From contig NZ_FCOL02000015.1 of the NCBI RefSeq assembly GCF_001544515.1, positions 62,001-126,000 of the forward strand: DNA of 64,000 bases, read 5' to 3'. The stretch is from Caballeronia terrestris (GTDB taxonomy: Bacteria; Pseudomonadota; Gammaproteobacteria; Burkholderiales; Burkholderiaceae). The stretch's first letter is position 1. Every line of letters starts with the position of its first letter. Of this stretch, positions 16,205-24,748 are shown piece after piece. The notes below the pieces were generated by a model that was not told the origin of the DNA, did not search any database, and was given only the letters and a program-made list of their open reading frames with translations. A program made the translations under genes and the position numbers.

Positions 16205-18586
16205 TCATGGTGTTTCGGGTGCGCTTGCGGGCGATTTGATGGAGGTTTCAGCAGGCTCAGTCACTTCAGGCATCGACGGAATAATCGGCGGCAATTCAGG
16301 CGCTTCTGAAGGCGCTTCCGGCGCTTCTTGTTGAACTACCGGCGCATGACGCACCGGAGGCCGCGCCTTCGCCTGTGGCACCGGAGGCGCAGGCTTCGCG
16401 GGAAACAGCTTGTCGAACCACGCGCGCGCATCGGCGATCCACGCGCCGAACGTGCCATGCGGCTCTTCCTTCACGAAGCGCACCCGCTGGTCGATCAGGC
16501 GGGAGCGCAACGAGCGCTGAAAGAAGTCGCCGACGATCGGCAGCGCACTATGCGCGCCCTGCCCCCAGTAGTCGCTGCGAAGCGTGACGCGGCTATCGTT
16601 GAAGCCGACCCACGCTCCCGCCACGAGTTGCGGATGCATCAGGATGAACCAGCCGTCGGCGTTGTCCTGCGTCGTGCCGGTCTTGCCCGCCACGTCGCCG
16701 CGTATGCCGAATCGGCTGCGAATGCTCGTGCCCGTCCCGCGATTGATCACGTCGCGCATTACGTCGAGCAGTTCCTGCGCGGCTTCGGCGGACAACACCT
16801 GCTCGGGTTTCGCGGGCTCGAATTGCGCCAGCACCTCGCCCTTGCGATCTTCGATGCGCGTCACCAGCACGGGATCGATGCGGCCGCCGCCATTCGCGAT
16901 CGTCCCATATGCCGCGACCATTTCCTTGAGCGTCACCGGGCTCGTGCCGAGCGCGAGCGACGGGACGACGTCGAGCCTGCTGTCGCGCACACCCATCCCA
17001 CGCGCGAGTCTCGCGACCTTCGCCGGCCCGACGTTCTGCATCAGTTGCGCAGTGATGCGGTTCTTCGAATACGCGATGCCGTCGCGCAGCGTGACGGGCC
17101 GGCCGCTCGGCGGCGCATCGTCGGTGGGACGCCAGATTTCGCCGCCCGCAAGCGGGATTTCGACCGCCTGATCGATCAGCGTGTCTTCAGGCTTCGATCC
17201 TTGCGCAAAGGCCGCGCCGTAGACAAACGGCTTGAAGGTTGAACCGGGCTGACGGCGCGCCTGCGAAACGTGATCGAACGGGTCCTGGCTGAAGTCGCGA
17301 CTGCCGACCCATGCCCTGATCTGCCCATTGCGCGGGTCCAGTGCGAGGAAGCCCGCCTGCATGCGCGTCTTGTTTTCGCATAGCGTGCGCATGAAACCGC
17401 GGTCGGAGGCGAAGCGTTTCATCGCATCGTCGTCGGTGAGACCCATGTCGCGCGCCGCGCGATATTCGGGCGTCTCGCGCACGAACGCATGCACGAGATC
17501 CGCGTTGCCAGCGTTGCATCCCGCATGCGCACCCCATGCCGCGTTGGCGATCGACTGCAACTGATTGCCCTGCCACACGACGGCCTGCGTCGCCATCGCC
17601 TGCAAGCGCGAATCGATGGTCGTGCGCACGACGAGCCCATCGGAATAGATGTTGTAGTCGTTGTCGTCGGCCCAGGCGATCAGCCACTTGCGCAACTGCT
17701 GCGCGAAATGCGGCGCGCGGCCGGGGGCTTCCAGTTGCCGCTCGAAATCGACGCGCAACGGCCGGCGTTTCAGCGACTCATACGCGGATGGCGCGAGATG
17801 ACCGAACTTGACCATCTGCGCGAGCACGATGTTGCGCCGCTGCAGCGCGCGCTCAGGGTTGATCACCGGATTGTAGTAGCTGTTGCCCTTGAGCATGCCG
17901 ATGAGCGTCGCGCTCTCGGTGACGTCGAGCTTGCCGGCGGACTTGTCGAAGTACGTGCGCGCCGCCATCTCGATGCCGTATGCGTTGTAGAGGAACGGCA
18001 CCGTGTTGAGATACGTCTCGAGGATCTCTTCCTTCGTATAGACCGCTTCGATCTTGAACGCCGTGATCGCTTCCTTCACCTTACGCGTGATGGTCTGCGA
18101 GCGGCCGATGTCGTCGGGATAGAGATTGCGCGCGAGCTGCTGCGTGATCGTCGAGCCGCCCTGTCGGTTCCCCGAAAACGTATGCAGCGCCGCCGATGCG
18201 GTGCGCCGGAAGTCGAGCCCGTGATGCTGATAGAAGCGATGGTCTTCGGTCGCGACGAGCGCGTCGACCACGTGCGGCGAGACATCGGCGAGCTTGACCC
18301 ATTCGCGGTTCGTGGGCTTGAACTCGGCGAGCAGCTTGCCATCGGCGGAGAGAATCTGCGCGGGCTGCTCGACCTTCGCCTTGCGAAGATCGCCGATACC
18401 CGGCGTAAACGGAATCAGGATCAGCACATAGAGCAGCACGAGCGCCGGTACGGCGGCGGCCGTCCAGGCGAAGTCGCGTCGCGTGGGATGCCTCAGGCGC
18501 GTCAGTGCGCGGGCGGCGTAGGGCTTGATGCGGGCGATGGACCGTGCAAAAAGGTCTCGAACAACGGATACGTCTGCGTGCTTCAC
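16205..18586 (-). CDS. Bifunctional penicillin-binding protein 1 (GT51 transglycosylase plus transpeptidase)
   Basis: The 793-residue protein has a cytoplasmic tail, one membrane span (about 42-60), a GT51 domain with catalytic E114 in ATEDHRFYQHHG and QGGSTITQQLARNLY (142-156), and a transpeptidase domain with S449-TFK (SxxK), S507-K-N (SxN) and K635-TGT (KTG). It polymerises and crosslinks peptidoglycan in the periplasm. A Cys-containing segment (about 340-410) precedes the transpeptidase serine, and the last 75 residues or so are rich in Pro, Ala and Glu. It stands alone beside metabolic genes, so it may be an accessory PBP1 rather than the main mrcA product. Confidence 0.93.
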   Translation of the reverse strand: MKHADVSVVRDLFARSIARIKPYAARALTRLRHPTRRDFAWTAAAVPALVLLYVLILIPFTPGIGDLRKAKVEQPAQILSADGKLLAEFKPTNREWVKLADVSPHVVDALVATEDHRFYQHHGLDFRRTASAALHTFSGNRQGGSTITQQLARNLYPDDIGRSQTITRKVKEAITAFKIEAVYTKEEILETYLNTVPFLYNAYGIEMAARTYFDKSAGKLDVTESATLIGMLKGNSYYNPVINPERALQRRNIVLAQMVKFGHLAPSAYESLKRRPLRVDFERQLEAPGRAPHFAQQLRKWLIAWADDNDYNIYSDGLVVRTTIDSRLQAMATQAVVWQGNQLQSIANAAWGAHAGCNAGNADLVHAFVRETPEYRAARDMGLTDDDAMKRFASDRGFMRTLCENKTRMQAGFLALDPRNGQIRAWVGSRDFSQDPFDHVSQARRQPGSTFKPFVYGAAFAQGSKPEDTLIDQAVEIPLAGGEIWRPTDDAPPSGRPVTLRDGIAYSKNRITAQLMQNVGPAKVARLARGMGVRDSRLDVVPSLALGTSPVTLKEMVAAYGTIANGGGRIDPVLVTRIEDRKGEVLAQFEPAKPEQVLSAEAAQELLDVMRDVINRGTGTSIRSRFGIRGDVAGKTGTTQDNADGWFILMHPQLVAGAWVGFNDSRVTLRSDYWGQGAHSALPIVGDFFQRSLRSRLIDQRVRFVKEEPHGTFGAWIADARAWFDKLFPAKPAPPVPQAKARPPVRHAPVVQQEAPEAPSEAPELPPIIPSMPEVTEPAETSIKSPASAPETP

Positions 18587-18656
18587 ACTGGCATACCGGC
18601 AACTGAGAAAGGCTGCATGCTACCAAACGATCGCACGCAAGCCGTTCTTCATGGAT

Positions 18657-18899
18657 TCATCGCCGGGCGCCGCAATCGAGAATCGCGAGCAGCGCATCCA
18701 CCTGTCGCAGATGCGCCCTCGATAAATGCTGAACGCTCATCAGCTGATTCAGGCGGCGCCGCCAGTACTCGGCGCCGAGCGCCGGATTGCCGGATTGATC
18801 GCCGAGCGAGCGCAGCACGGCCGAGCGGACGTGCCGGATATCCGCATCGATGATCGCCATTTCGTAGGCACCCGCAGGCATGTCGTTGTCGTATTCCAT
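18657..18899 (-). CDS. Small hypothetical protein
   Basis: An 80-residue frame beginning MEYDNDMPAGAYEMA. It is mostly helical in character, with no signal peptide or membrane segment and no recognised domain. Its residues (AVLRSLGDQSGNPALGAEYWRRRL) look like a real soluble protein rather than a shadow, and no other gene covers the stretch. The SD is poor: AAGGG lies only 1 bp from the ATG, so the start may differ. It lies upstream of the PBP gene on the same strand. Function unknown. Confidence 0.55.
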   Translation of the reverse strand: MEYDNDMPAGAYEMAIIDADIRHVRSAVLRSLGDQSGNPALGAEYWRRRLNQLMSVQHLSRAHLRQVDALLAILDCGARR

Positions 18900-19028
18900 G
18901 CCCTTGTTTACGGCCGCTGCAACCCAAAAGTTGAGACTGAAGATCGGTGATGTTCGTTATCACACGGCCGTTATATTGGAACATCTTTTGTCCACGGCTT
19001 ACTCGACGACTGCCGTGCAAGCCGCGCG

Positions 19029-20414
19029 TTACCCACCGATCAGCTTGGTCAACGCAGGCACGCTGAGCACGGCCGTGTAGTAGCCCATGAACTGCACGCC
19101 GGTATTGAACCCGAAGTTGCGCGAGAGCAAGCCGCCGAGCAGACCCACCGTCAGGATCACTAGCAGGCCGAGCAGTTGCCCTTCCCACACGCTGATCACG
19201 ACGATCAGCCCGACGAACGTCGCGATGATCGCTTCGTGGCTCAGCTTGCGCGCGACGAACGATGCGGCGCGATGCGCGTAATGCATCGACAGCGGATACG
19301 CGATCAGCGCGGCCAGCACGACGGCGAGCAAACCATAACCAAGGAACTCCCAGGTCGTCATCAGCGTGTGCAGGTTGTTGATCTGCCCGGTCGCCGAATC
19401 GACGAAGAAGCGCGGCGGCGCATTGAAGAGCGGCGCGGCGGGACCAGCGGCCACCGGGCTCAGCGGCAAGCCGAACGCGATCAGCGGGATTAGCGCCTCG
19501 GCGATATACGTCGCTTCGGTCACACCGTTGCGTGCGGAAATCACGGTGGTGAGACGGTGATACGCATGCTTCACGCGCGACCCGACGAGTTCGCCGAGCA
19601 CGACCGTCATCGCGACCGGGCTGAATACGAACGTCGCGCTCGAGATCGCGGCAGTCGCGGCGACCCAGCCGCGCTGCTGTTTGTCGAGCACCTTCAGCGG
19701 GTTCGGAAAGTAGCCGCTCCAGCTCTTCACATCGGGGGCCAGCGAGAACGTGCGCACGCGCTCGCGCTTCATGCGGGCACGGTCGGCGGGCGAGAGGATC
19801 GAAAACAGGTCGGCGATCAACGGTCCGATTGCGATGCCGAGAAAGTAGCTCACGCTCAGCTTCACGCCATACTTGCCGGTCAACGCCTGCAAGCCGACGA
19901 TCACCAGCACGAACGGCACGAGCAGCAGCACCGACGCCCAGCGTCCCGACGAGAAGTACGCGATAGCAAGCGCAGCCGCGAGAAAGACCCACGGCGCGGC
20001 CTTCGTGATCGTCGGACCGAACGGCGCGAGCAGCACGGCGAAGAGCACGGCGAGCGGCACCGCGACGAACGCCGCGACGATCGCGCCCGAGATCATCTTG
20101 CGCAGCGCGATGTGCGGCACGCCGAGATTGCGCAGCATCGTCGCTTGCTGAAGGAGCGGCGTGGCGAGCGTGTCGCCGGGGATGCCGAGCAGCGCGGTCG
20201 GGATCGCGTGCGTCATGTGCTTCGACACGGCGCCCGCCATGAAGAACGAGAACACGCCGACGGGCGGCACGCCGAGCAGCACCACGAGCAACGTGAGCGG
20301 CGCGAGCGTGGTGGTCTCGTCGGTGCCCGAGATGAGGCCGATGCCCGAGAAGACGATCGCGCCGATCAACCCCATCGAGAGCGCGGCGATGAATTGCGAA
20401 AGCAGATGTTCCAT
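19029..20414 (-). CDS. TctA-like (DUF112) permease of the mevalonate/HMG cluster
   Basis: The 461-residue protein has about 11-12 membrane spans. It carries two half-repeats, each with a glycine/proline motif as in tripartite tricarboxylate transporter TctA subunits: HAIPTALLGIPGDTLATPLL near residue 70 and GVTEATYIAEALIPLIAFGLPLSP in the second half. It is shorter than usual TctA (about 500) and divergent in sequence. ATG 20414 overlaps the upstream gene by 1 bp within TGATG and has SD AAGGAG. It is the last gene of the HMG-CoA reductase/lyase operon, so it likely imports mevalonate or a related branched hydroxy acid. No TctC-type binding protein is present here. Confidence 0.78.
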   Translation of the reverse strand: MEHLLSQFIAALSMGLIGAIVFSGIGLISGTDETTTLAPLTLLVVLLGVPPVGVFSFFMAGAVSKHMTHAIPTALLGIPGDTLATPLLQQATMLRNLGVPHIALRKMISGAIVAAFVAVPLAVLFAVLLAPFGPTITKAAPWVFLAAALAIAYFSSGRWASVLLLVPFVLVIVGLQALTGKYGVKLSVSYFLGIAIGPLIADLFSILSPADRARMKRERVRTFSLAPDVKSWSGYFPNPLKVLDKQQRGWVAATAAISSATFVFSPVAMTVVLGELVGSRVKHAYHRLTTVISARNGVTEATYIAEALIPLIAFGLPLSPVAAGPAAPLFNAPPRFFVDSATGQINNLHTLMTTWEFLGYGLLAVVLAALIAYPLSMHYAHRAASFVARKLSHEAIIATFVGLIVVISVWEGQLLGLLVILTVGLLGGLLSRNFGFNTGVQFMGYYTAVLSVPALTKLIGG

Positions 20415-20893
20415 CAGATGACTCCTTCGCGGCTGGCGTGAAGAACGGGCGTTTTCGTATCGGGCGGCACGTCGTGTTTTTCGTAATCGGCGAAGAGGTC
20501 GTAGAGGCCGAGTTCCTTCATCTCGGCGACAACCGCCGGCGGCAGGTCCGCCACGCGCCCCAGGCCACCCGCTTCCGCCGCGAGCTGCGCCAACACTTCT
20601 TCGCGTCCGGCCGTGCCGATCGCTTCCTCGATCACCTCGCGTTTCGGCTTGAAGAGCCTCGCGCAGATGACGCCCGCGACAAGGCAGCCGCCGAGGCCGA
20701 CGAGCATCGCGTAGGCGCGCGCCATCGCCGGATCGTGGACGTATGCTGCGAGCACGCGGCTCGCCACGAAAAACGCCCCAAGGCTCACCACGATGCCGAT
20801 CGCGACCGACCACGCGAGATGCCGCGTATCGACGGTATCGCCCCATATCTCGACGAGCTGATAGCCGTCTTGCCTGACCCTGCGTTGTTCCAT
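20414..20893 (-). CDS. Small membrane protein, probable partner (TctB-position) of the TctA-like permease
   Basis: The 159-residue protein has two probable membrane spans (about 27-47 and 60-80) followed by a soluble helical C-terminal part with VADLPPAVVAEMKELGLYDLF. TctB proteins normally have four spans, so this is either a reduced or an unrelated small subunit. Its stop overlaps the permease start, which argues for a stoichiometric complex. It follows the HMG-CoA lyase gene after a hairpin-containing 52-bp gap. No family was recognised with certainty. Confidence 0.7.
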   Translation of the reverse strand: MEQRRVRQDGYQLVEIWGDTVDTRHLAWSVAIGIVVSLGAFFVASRVLAAYVHDPAMARAYAMLVGLGGCLVAGVICARLFKPKREVIEEAIGTAGREEVLAQLAAEAGGLGRVADLPPAVVAEMKELGLYDLFADYEKHDVPPDTKTPVLHASREGVI

Positions 20894-20919
20894 CGTCTCC
20901 TCCTTGTGGAGTTATCGGT

Positions 20920-20941
20920 GCCCGCGAAAACGCGGGCTTTT
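20920..20941. terminator. Strong hairpin between HMG-CoA lyase and transporter genes
   Basis: GCCCGCG (20920-20926) and CGCGGGC (20931-20937) form a 7-bp stem with an AAAA loop. A T-run (TTTT) follows only on the plus strand, so it is a good terminator for antisense transcripts. For the minus-strand operon it would act at most as an mRNA-stabilising or attenuating hairpin. Confidence 0.6.
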
Positions 20942-20945
20942 GTCT

Positions 20946-21881
20946 TCAAGTACCGCACGCCTCACGACGACGCTTTCCTTCGATCGCACGCGCAACACGC
21001 GACGACGTCTCGCGCTTCAACGCCTGCGAAATGAACGCGCCGGCATCGGCGAGTTTGTACAGATCGATGCCGGTTCCGATACCCATCTCCTCGCACAGAT
21101 AGACGACGTCCTCCGTCGCGACGTTGCCCGTCGCGCCCGGCGAATACGGACAGCCGCCGATGCCGGAAACCGAGCTGTCGAAGGTCGCGACACCGCATGC
21201 GAGCGCCGCGTTCACGTTGGCGATCGCCATGCCCCACGTATCGTGGAAATGTCCGGCCAGCGCTGTCACTGGAATGCTTTCCGTGCACGCATTGATCAGC
21301 GCTTCTGTCTTGCGCGGCGTGCCCGCGCCGATCGTGTCGCCGAGGCTGATCTCGTAGCATCCCATCTCGAAGAGACGCCGCGCGACGTTCGCGACCGCAT
21401 GCGGATCGATCGCGCCTTCGAACGGGCAGCCGAGCACGCACGAGACGTAGCCACGCACCCGCACACCAGCTTCGCGCGCCGCCGCGATCACCGGCGCGAA
21501 GCGCGCGAGGCTTTCATCGATGGAGCAATTGATGTTCTTCTGCGAGAACGTCTCCGATGCCGCCGCGAATACCGCCACCTCTTCAACATTCGCTTGCAGC
21601 GCCGCTTCGAGCCCCTTCACGTTGGGCACGAGCGCGGCGAGCGTCACGCCTTCGCGCCGACCGATGCGCGCGAGCACATCGGCGCCGTCGGCCATCTGCG
21701 GAACCCACTTCGGCGAGACGAACGAAGCGGCCTCGACATACGTGACGCCCGCATCGATCAGGCGCTCGATCAAGCCGACCTTCACCTCGACCGATACCGG
21801 CGACGGCTCGTTCTGCAGGCCATCGCGCGGACCGACTTCGACGATGCGCACGCGCGCAGGCATCAACGCGGCATCACGCAT
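20946..21881 (-). CDS. mvaB: Hydroxymethylglutaryl-CoA lyase
   Basis: The 311-residue enzyme shows every hallmark of HMG-CoA lyase: R19-D20 in [10 protein letters not shown], metal ligands H211 and H213 in GHFHDTWG, and the family signature [17 protein letters not shown] with catalytic C244. It splits HMG-CoA into acetoacetate and acetyl-CoA in the cytoplasm. The start overlaps the reductase gene by 8 bp, so the two enzymes are co-translated and act in sequence. The lyase also works in leucine degradation, but no liu genes are nearby and the partner here is a degradative HMG-CoA reductase. Confidence 0.95.
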   Translation of the reverse strand: MRDAALMPARVRIVEVGPRDGLQNEPSPVSVEVKVGLIERLIDAGVTYVEAASFVSPKWVPQMADGADVLARIGRREGVTLAALVPNVKGLEAALQANVEEVAVFAAASETFSQKNINCSIDESLARFAPVIAAAREAGVRVRGYVSCVLGCPFEGAIDPHAVANVARRLFEMGCYEISLGDTIGAGTPRKTEALINACTESIPVTALAGHFHDTWGMAIANVNAALACGVATFDSSVSGIGGCPYSPGATGNVATEDVVYLCEEMGIGTGIDLYKLADAGAFISQALKRETSSRVARAIEGKRRREACGT

Positions 21882-23157
21882 CGCGCGGCCCCTGAAGCAG
21901 GCTCATGCCATAGTCGACGCTCACGTTCTTCGCGGCCACCATCTTCCTGACGACCCAGTCGACGTCGCCGCCCGTCGCGCCCGCTGCGAGCGCGATGTTG
22001 CGCGCGTGCAGCGCCATGTGGCCCCGCTGGATGCCTTCGGTCGAGAGCGCGCGCAACGCGCCCATGTTCTGCGCGAGCCCGACTGCGACTGCGACTTCGC
22101 CGAGCGCCTGCGCCGACTTCACATCCATGATCTTCAACGCGAGGCGCGCGAGCGGATGCGTCTTGGTCGCGCCGCCGACGAGTCCGACCGGCATCGGCAT
22201 CTCGATCGTGCCGACGAGGTCGCCGTTGTTCGCCACTTCCCACGTCGTGAGCGACGTGTAGCGCCCGTTTCGGCTCGCGTATGCATGCGCACCCGCCTCG
22301 ACCGCGCGCCAGTCGTTGCCCGTCGCGACGATCACGGGATCGATGCCGTTCATGATGCCCTTGTTGTGCGTCGCCGCGCGATACGGATCGATCGCCGCGA
22401 AGAGGCACGCATCGACGACACCGGCAATCACGTCCTCGCCCGAATACTCTTTCGTCTTCAGCGTCTCGGCGGAATAGCGGACCTGGGCGCGTGCAAGGCG
22501 CAAGTCGGCGAGATTCGACAGGATGCGCAGCCGCACCTTGCCGCCCGTGATTTCCTCGATGCGACCCGCCACCGACTCCGCCATCGTGTTGACCGTGTTC
22601 GCACCCATCGCGTCGCGCACGTCGACGATCAGGTGCGCGACCACCATCGCGCCGCGCGGCGTGTCGGGGAACACGTGCACTTCGATGTCGCGGCAGCCGC
22701 CGCCGAGGCCGATCAGCACCTTGTCGCGCGCATTCGCGAGTTCGACCAGTTCATCGCGATGCTTGAGGATCGACAGGCGCGCGCCGTACGGGTCCGACAC
22801 GCCGATCACCTGCACCTGCGCGCGCATCAGCGGCCCGGTGCTCGACGTGCGAAAGCCGCCGGCCTCGCGCGAGAGCTTCGCCATATACGACGCCGCGGCG
22901 ACGATCGACGGCTCTTCGACCGCCATCGGCACAAGCACGTCGCAGCCGTTGATCTGGAAGTAGCCGGCGACGGCCATCGGCAGTTCGAACGTGCCGATCA
23001 CGTTCTCGATCATGCCGTTCGCCGTCTCGAGCGATAGCGCGCCGGGGTTCGCGAGCAACGCATGCTCGGCGTCGTCCAGTTCGACGGCGCGTGCGATGTG
23101 CCCGAGGCGTTCCGCGGGCGACATCGTCCGGAAGTTCGGCAGTTTCGAATCGATCAT
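21874..23157 (-). CDS. mvaA: Class II (degradative) hydroxymethylglutaryl-CoA reductase
   Basis: ATG 23157 gives 427 residues. The four catalytic residues known from the Pseudomonas mevalonii enzyme (E83, K267, D283, H381) are found as E82 in VEEPS, K266 in THNKG, D282 in TGNDWRA and H380 in QRGHM, a constant offset of one. In that bacterium the enzyme runs in the catabolic direction, oxidising mevalonate plus CoA to HMG-CoA with NAD+. The overlapping HMG-CoA lyase gene and the transporter genes support catabolism rather than isoprenoid synthesis, because betaproteobacteria use the MEP route. A divergent MocR-type regulator lies 163 bp away. Confidence 0.95.
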   Translation of the reverse strand: MIDSKLPNFRTMSPAERLGHIARAVELDDAEHALLANPGALSLETANGMIENVIGTFELPMAVAGYFQINGCDVLVPMAVEEPSIVAAASYMAKLSREAGGFRTSSTGPLMRAQVQVIGVSDPYGARLSILKHRDELVELANARDKVLIGLGGGCRDIEVHVFPDTPRGAMVVAHLIVDVRDAMGANTVNTMAESVAGRIEEITGGKVRLRILSNLADLRLARAQVRYSAETLKTKEYSGEDVIAGVVDACLFAAIDPYRAATHNKGIMNGIDPVIVATGNDWRAVEAGAHAYASRNGRYTSLTTWEVANNGDLVGTIEMPMPVGLVGGATKTHPLARLALKIMDVKSAQALGEVAVAVGLAQNMGALRALSTEGIQRGHMALHARNIALAAGATGGDVDWVVRKMVAAKNVSVDYGMSLLQGPRDA

Positions 23158-23232
23158 GTGTCTTCCTCTCCTGATGGGGCGCCGTGCCGGCGGACTTGCG
23201 GGCATTCGGCGGTTGAGCGAATAATAGGCGGA

Positions 23233-23284
23233 CTGTACCCATATGAAAGGTACAATTCGGGAAGACAGTCTGCGTACTGTACCC
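23233..23284. promoter_or_regulatory. Probable MocR operator repeats in the mvaA/regulator divergent promoter
   Basis: CTGTACCC occurs twice as a direct repeat (23233-23240 and 23277-23284, 44 bp apart). An inverted half-site, GGTAC (23249-23253), forms GTACC-N9-GGTAC with the first copy. MocR regulators of the GabR/PdxR type are known to bind spaced direct repeats. The position between divergent genes makes this a likely control region for both. Confidence 0.6.
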
Positions 23285-23320
23285 AAAACAGTCACGCGTC
23301 AATAGGGAGGATTCGAGGTC

Positions 23321-24703
23321 ATGCGCGGCGAGAAGAAGAGCCTGTCTGGCGTGCTGGCGGACAATTTGAGCAGACAGATCGCCGAAGGCCTCCTGCGCGC
23401 CGGCGACAAACTGCCCTCCATTAGGGAATATGCTGAGGCGAACGGCTGCTCGAAAAACACCGTCATCAGCGCATTCGATGCGCTCGCGGCGAACGGCCTG
23501 ATCGAGCCGCGTCGCGGAGCGGGATTTTTCGTGGCGAGCGCGGGCAAGGCTCCACAGCACGACGAGGACACGCGCACGCTCGATCGCGCGATGGATTCTG
23601 TCTGGCTCATGCGCGAGCAGTTGCAGAGCAAGCCCGGTGTGCTGAATCTGGGCGAAGGATTTCCGCCGGTCGAATGGCTCGAGGAGACGCGGCTCGACCA
23701 CTTTCATCAGCGCGTGGTGCGCACGGGTGTCGCGTCGCTGTTTCGCTATGGGAGCCGCTTCGGGTATCTGCCGTTGCGGCAGCATTTGCAGCAGAAGCTC
23801 GCGGGCTACGAGATCGAAGCGGCGCCGCAACAGATCGTGATGACGCACGGCGCCAATCAGGCGATGGACATGGTCGTCCGCTATTTCGTGCGGCCGGGCG
23901 ATGCCGTGCTCGTCGACGATCCGGGGTATTACGCGCTGTTCGGCAAGCTGAAGCTGAGCGGGGCGAATATCGTCGGCGTGCCGCGTGGCATCGACGGGCC
24001 GGATATCGCTGCGCTGGAGGAAAAGCTCAAGACGCATCGGCCGAAGCTCTTCTTCACGCAATCGGTCGGACACAATCCCACCGCCACCGATACCAGCGCC
24101 GCCAAGGCGCATCGCATCCTGCAACTGGCGGAGGCGCACGACTTGATCGTGGTCGAGAACGATGCGCTCGCTGATCTCAAGCCGCGCTCGGCCATGCGGA
24201 TTTCCGCGCTTGATCAGTTGCGGCGCACGATCTATATCGGGAGCTTTTCGAAGTCGGTTTCCGCAGCGCTACGAGTGGGATTTCTCGCGTGCGATGCGAA
24301 TCTCGCAAGCGATCTCGCCGATGTGAAGATGCTGATTCACGTAAGCAGTTCGGAGTATTGCGAGCGCACGCTCGATGCCATCGTCAGCGACGGGCATTTC
24401 CTGCGCCATACGAACCGGTTGCAGGAGCGGCTCAGGCGCGCGACGGCGGCGGGCGTTGCCGCGCTCGGCAAGCTGGGGGCCGAGATCTACAAGGTCAGCG
24501 AACAGAGCCTTTATCTGTGGGCTGCGCTACCCGGGCACGACGATTCGATCGAACTCGCGAGGAAGATGCTGGAGCACAACGTCATTCTGGCGCCGGGGAC
24601 CATCTTCTCCGCGCATGCGGATGGCGCTTCGAAGTGGTGCCGGTTCAATGTCGCTTATCTCGGGGATGAGCGGTTTGTGAAGGCGTTGGAGCGGTGTCGA
24701 TGA
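23321..24703 (+). CDS. MocR-family regulator (GntR helix-turn-helix fused to aminotransferase-like domain)
   Basis: The 460-residue protein has a GntR-type winged helix (about 8-75: LPSIREYAEANGCSKNTVISAF) joined by a linker to a fold-type I aminotransferase domain (about 105-458). The PLP-binding lysine is K311 in GSFSKSVSAALRVGF, and HNPT (251-254) and VEND (278-281) match cofactor contacts. Such proteins sense an amine or PLP adduct rather than acting as enzymes. It is divergent from the mvaAB-transporter operon and is its likely regulator. This is unexpected, because mevalonate and HMG carry no amino group. Confidence 0.9.
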   Translation: MRGEKKSLSGVLADNLSRQIAEGLLRAGDKLPSIREYAEANGCSKNTVISAFDALAANGLIEPRRGAGFFVASAGKAPQHDEDTRTLDRAMDSVWLMREQLQSKPGVLNLGEGFPPVEWLEETRLDHFHQRVVRTGVASLFRYGSRFGYLPLRQHLQQKLAGYEIEAAPQQIVMTHGANQAMDMVVRYFVRPGDAVLVDDPGYYALFGKLKLSGANIVGVPRGIDGPDIAALEEKLKTHRPKLFFTQSVGHNPTATDTSAAKAHRILQLAEAHDLIVVENDALADLKPRSAMRISALDQLRRTIYIGSFSKSVSAALRVGFLACDANLASDLADVKMLIHVSSSEYCERTLDAIVSDGHFLRHTNRLQERLRRATAAGVAALGKLGAEIYKVSEQSLYLWAALPGHDDSIELARKMLEHNVILAPGTIFSAHADGASKWCRFNVAYLGDERFVKALERCR

Positions 24704-24706
24704 ATG

Positions 24707-24733
24707 AGCGTGCGAGCAAGCCCGCACGCTTTT
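24707..24733 (+). terminator. Terminator after the MocR gene
   Basis: AGCGTGCG (24707-24714) and CGCACGCT (24723-24730) form a perfect 8-bp stem with an 8-nt loop, followed by TTTTGCC. It lies between the MocR gene and the convergent TonB receptor gene. Confidence 0.7.
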
Positions 24734-24748
24734 GCCACACCATCATTT

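Noticed and set aside
21520..23037. Open frame of about 500 codons on the plus strand across the HMG-CoA reductase and lyase genes
   Set aside because: The opposite strand holds two enzymes with all their active-site residues; the plus-strand product is a His/Arg-rich shadow.
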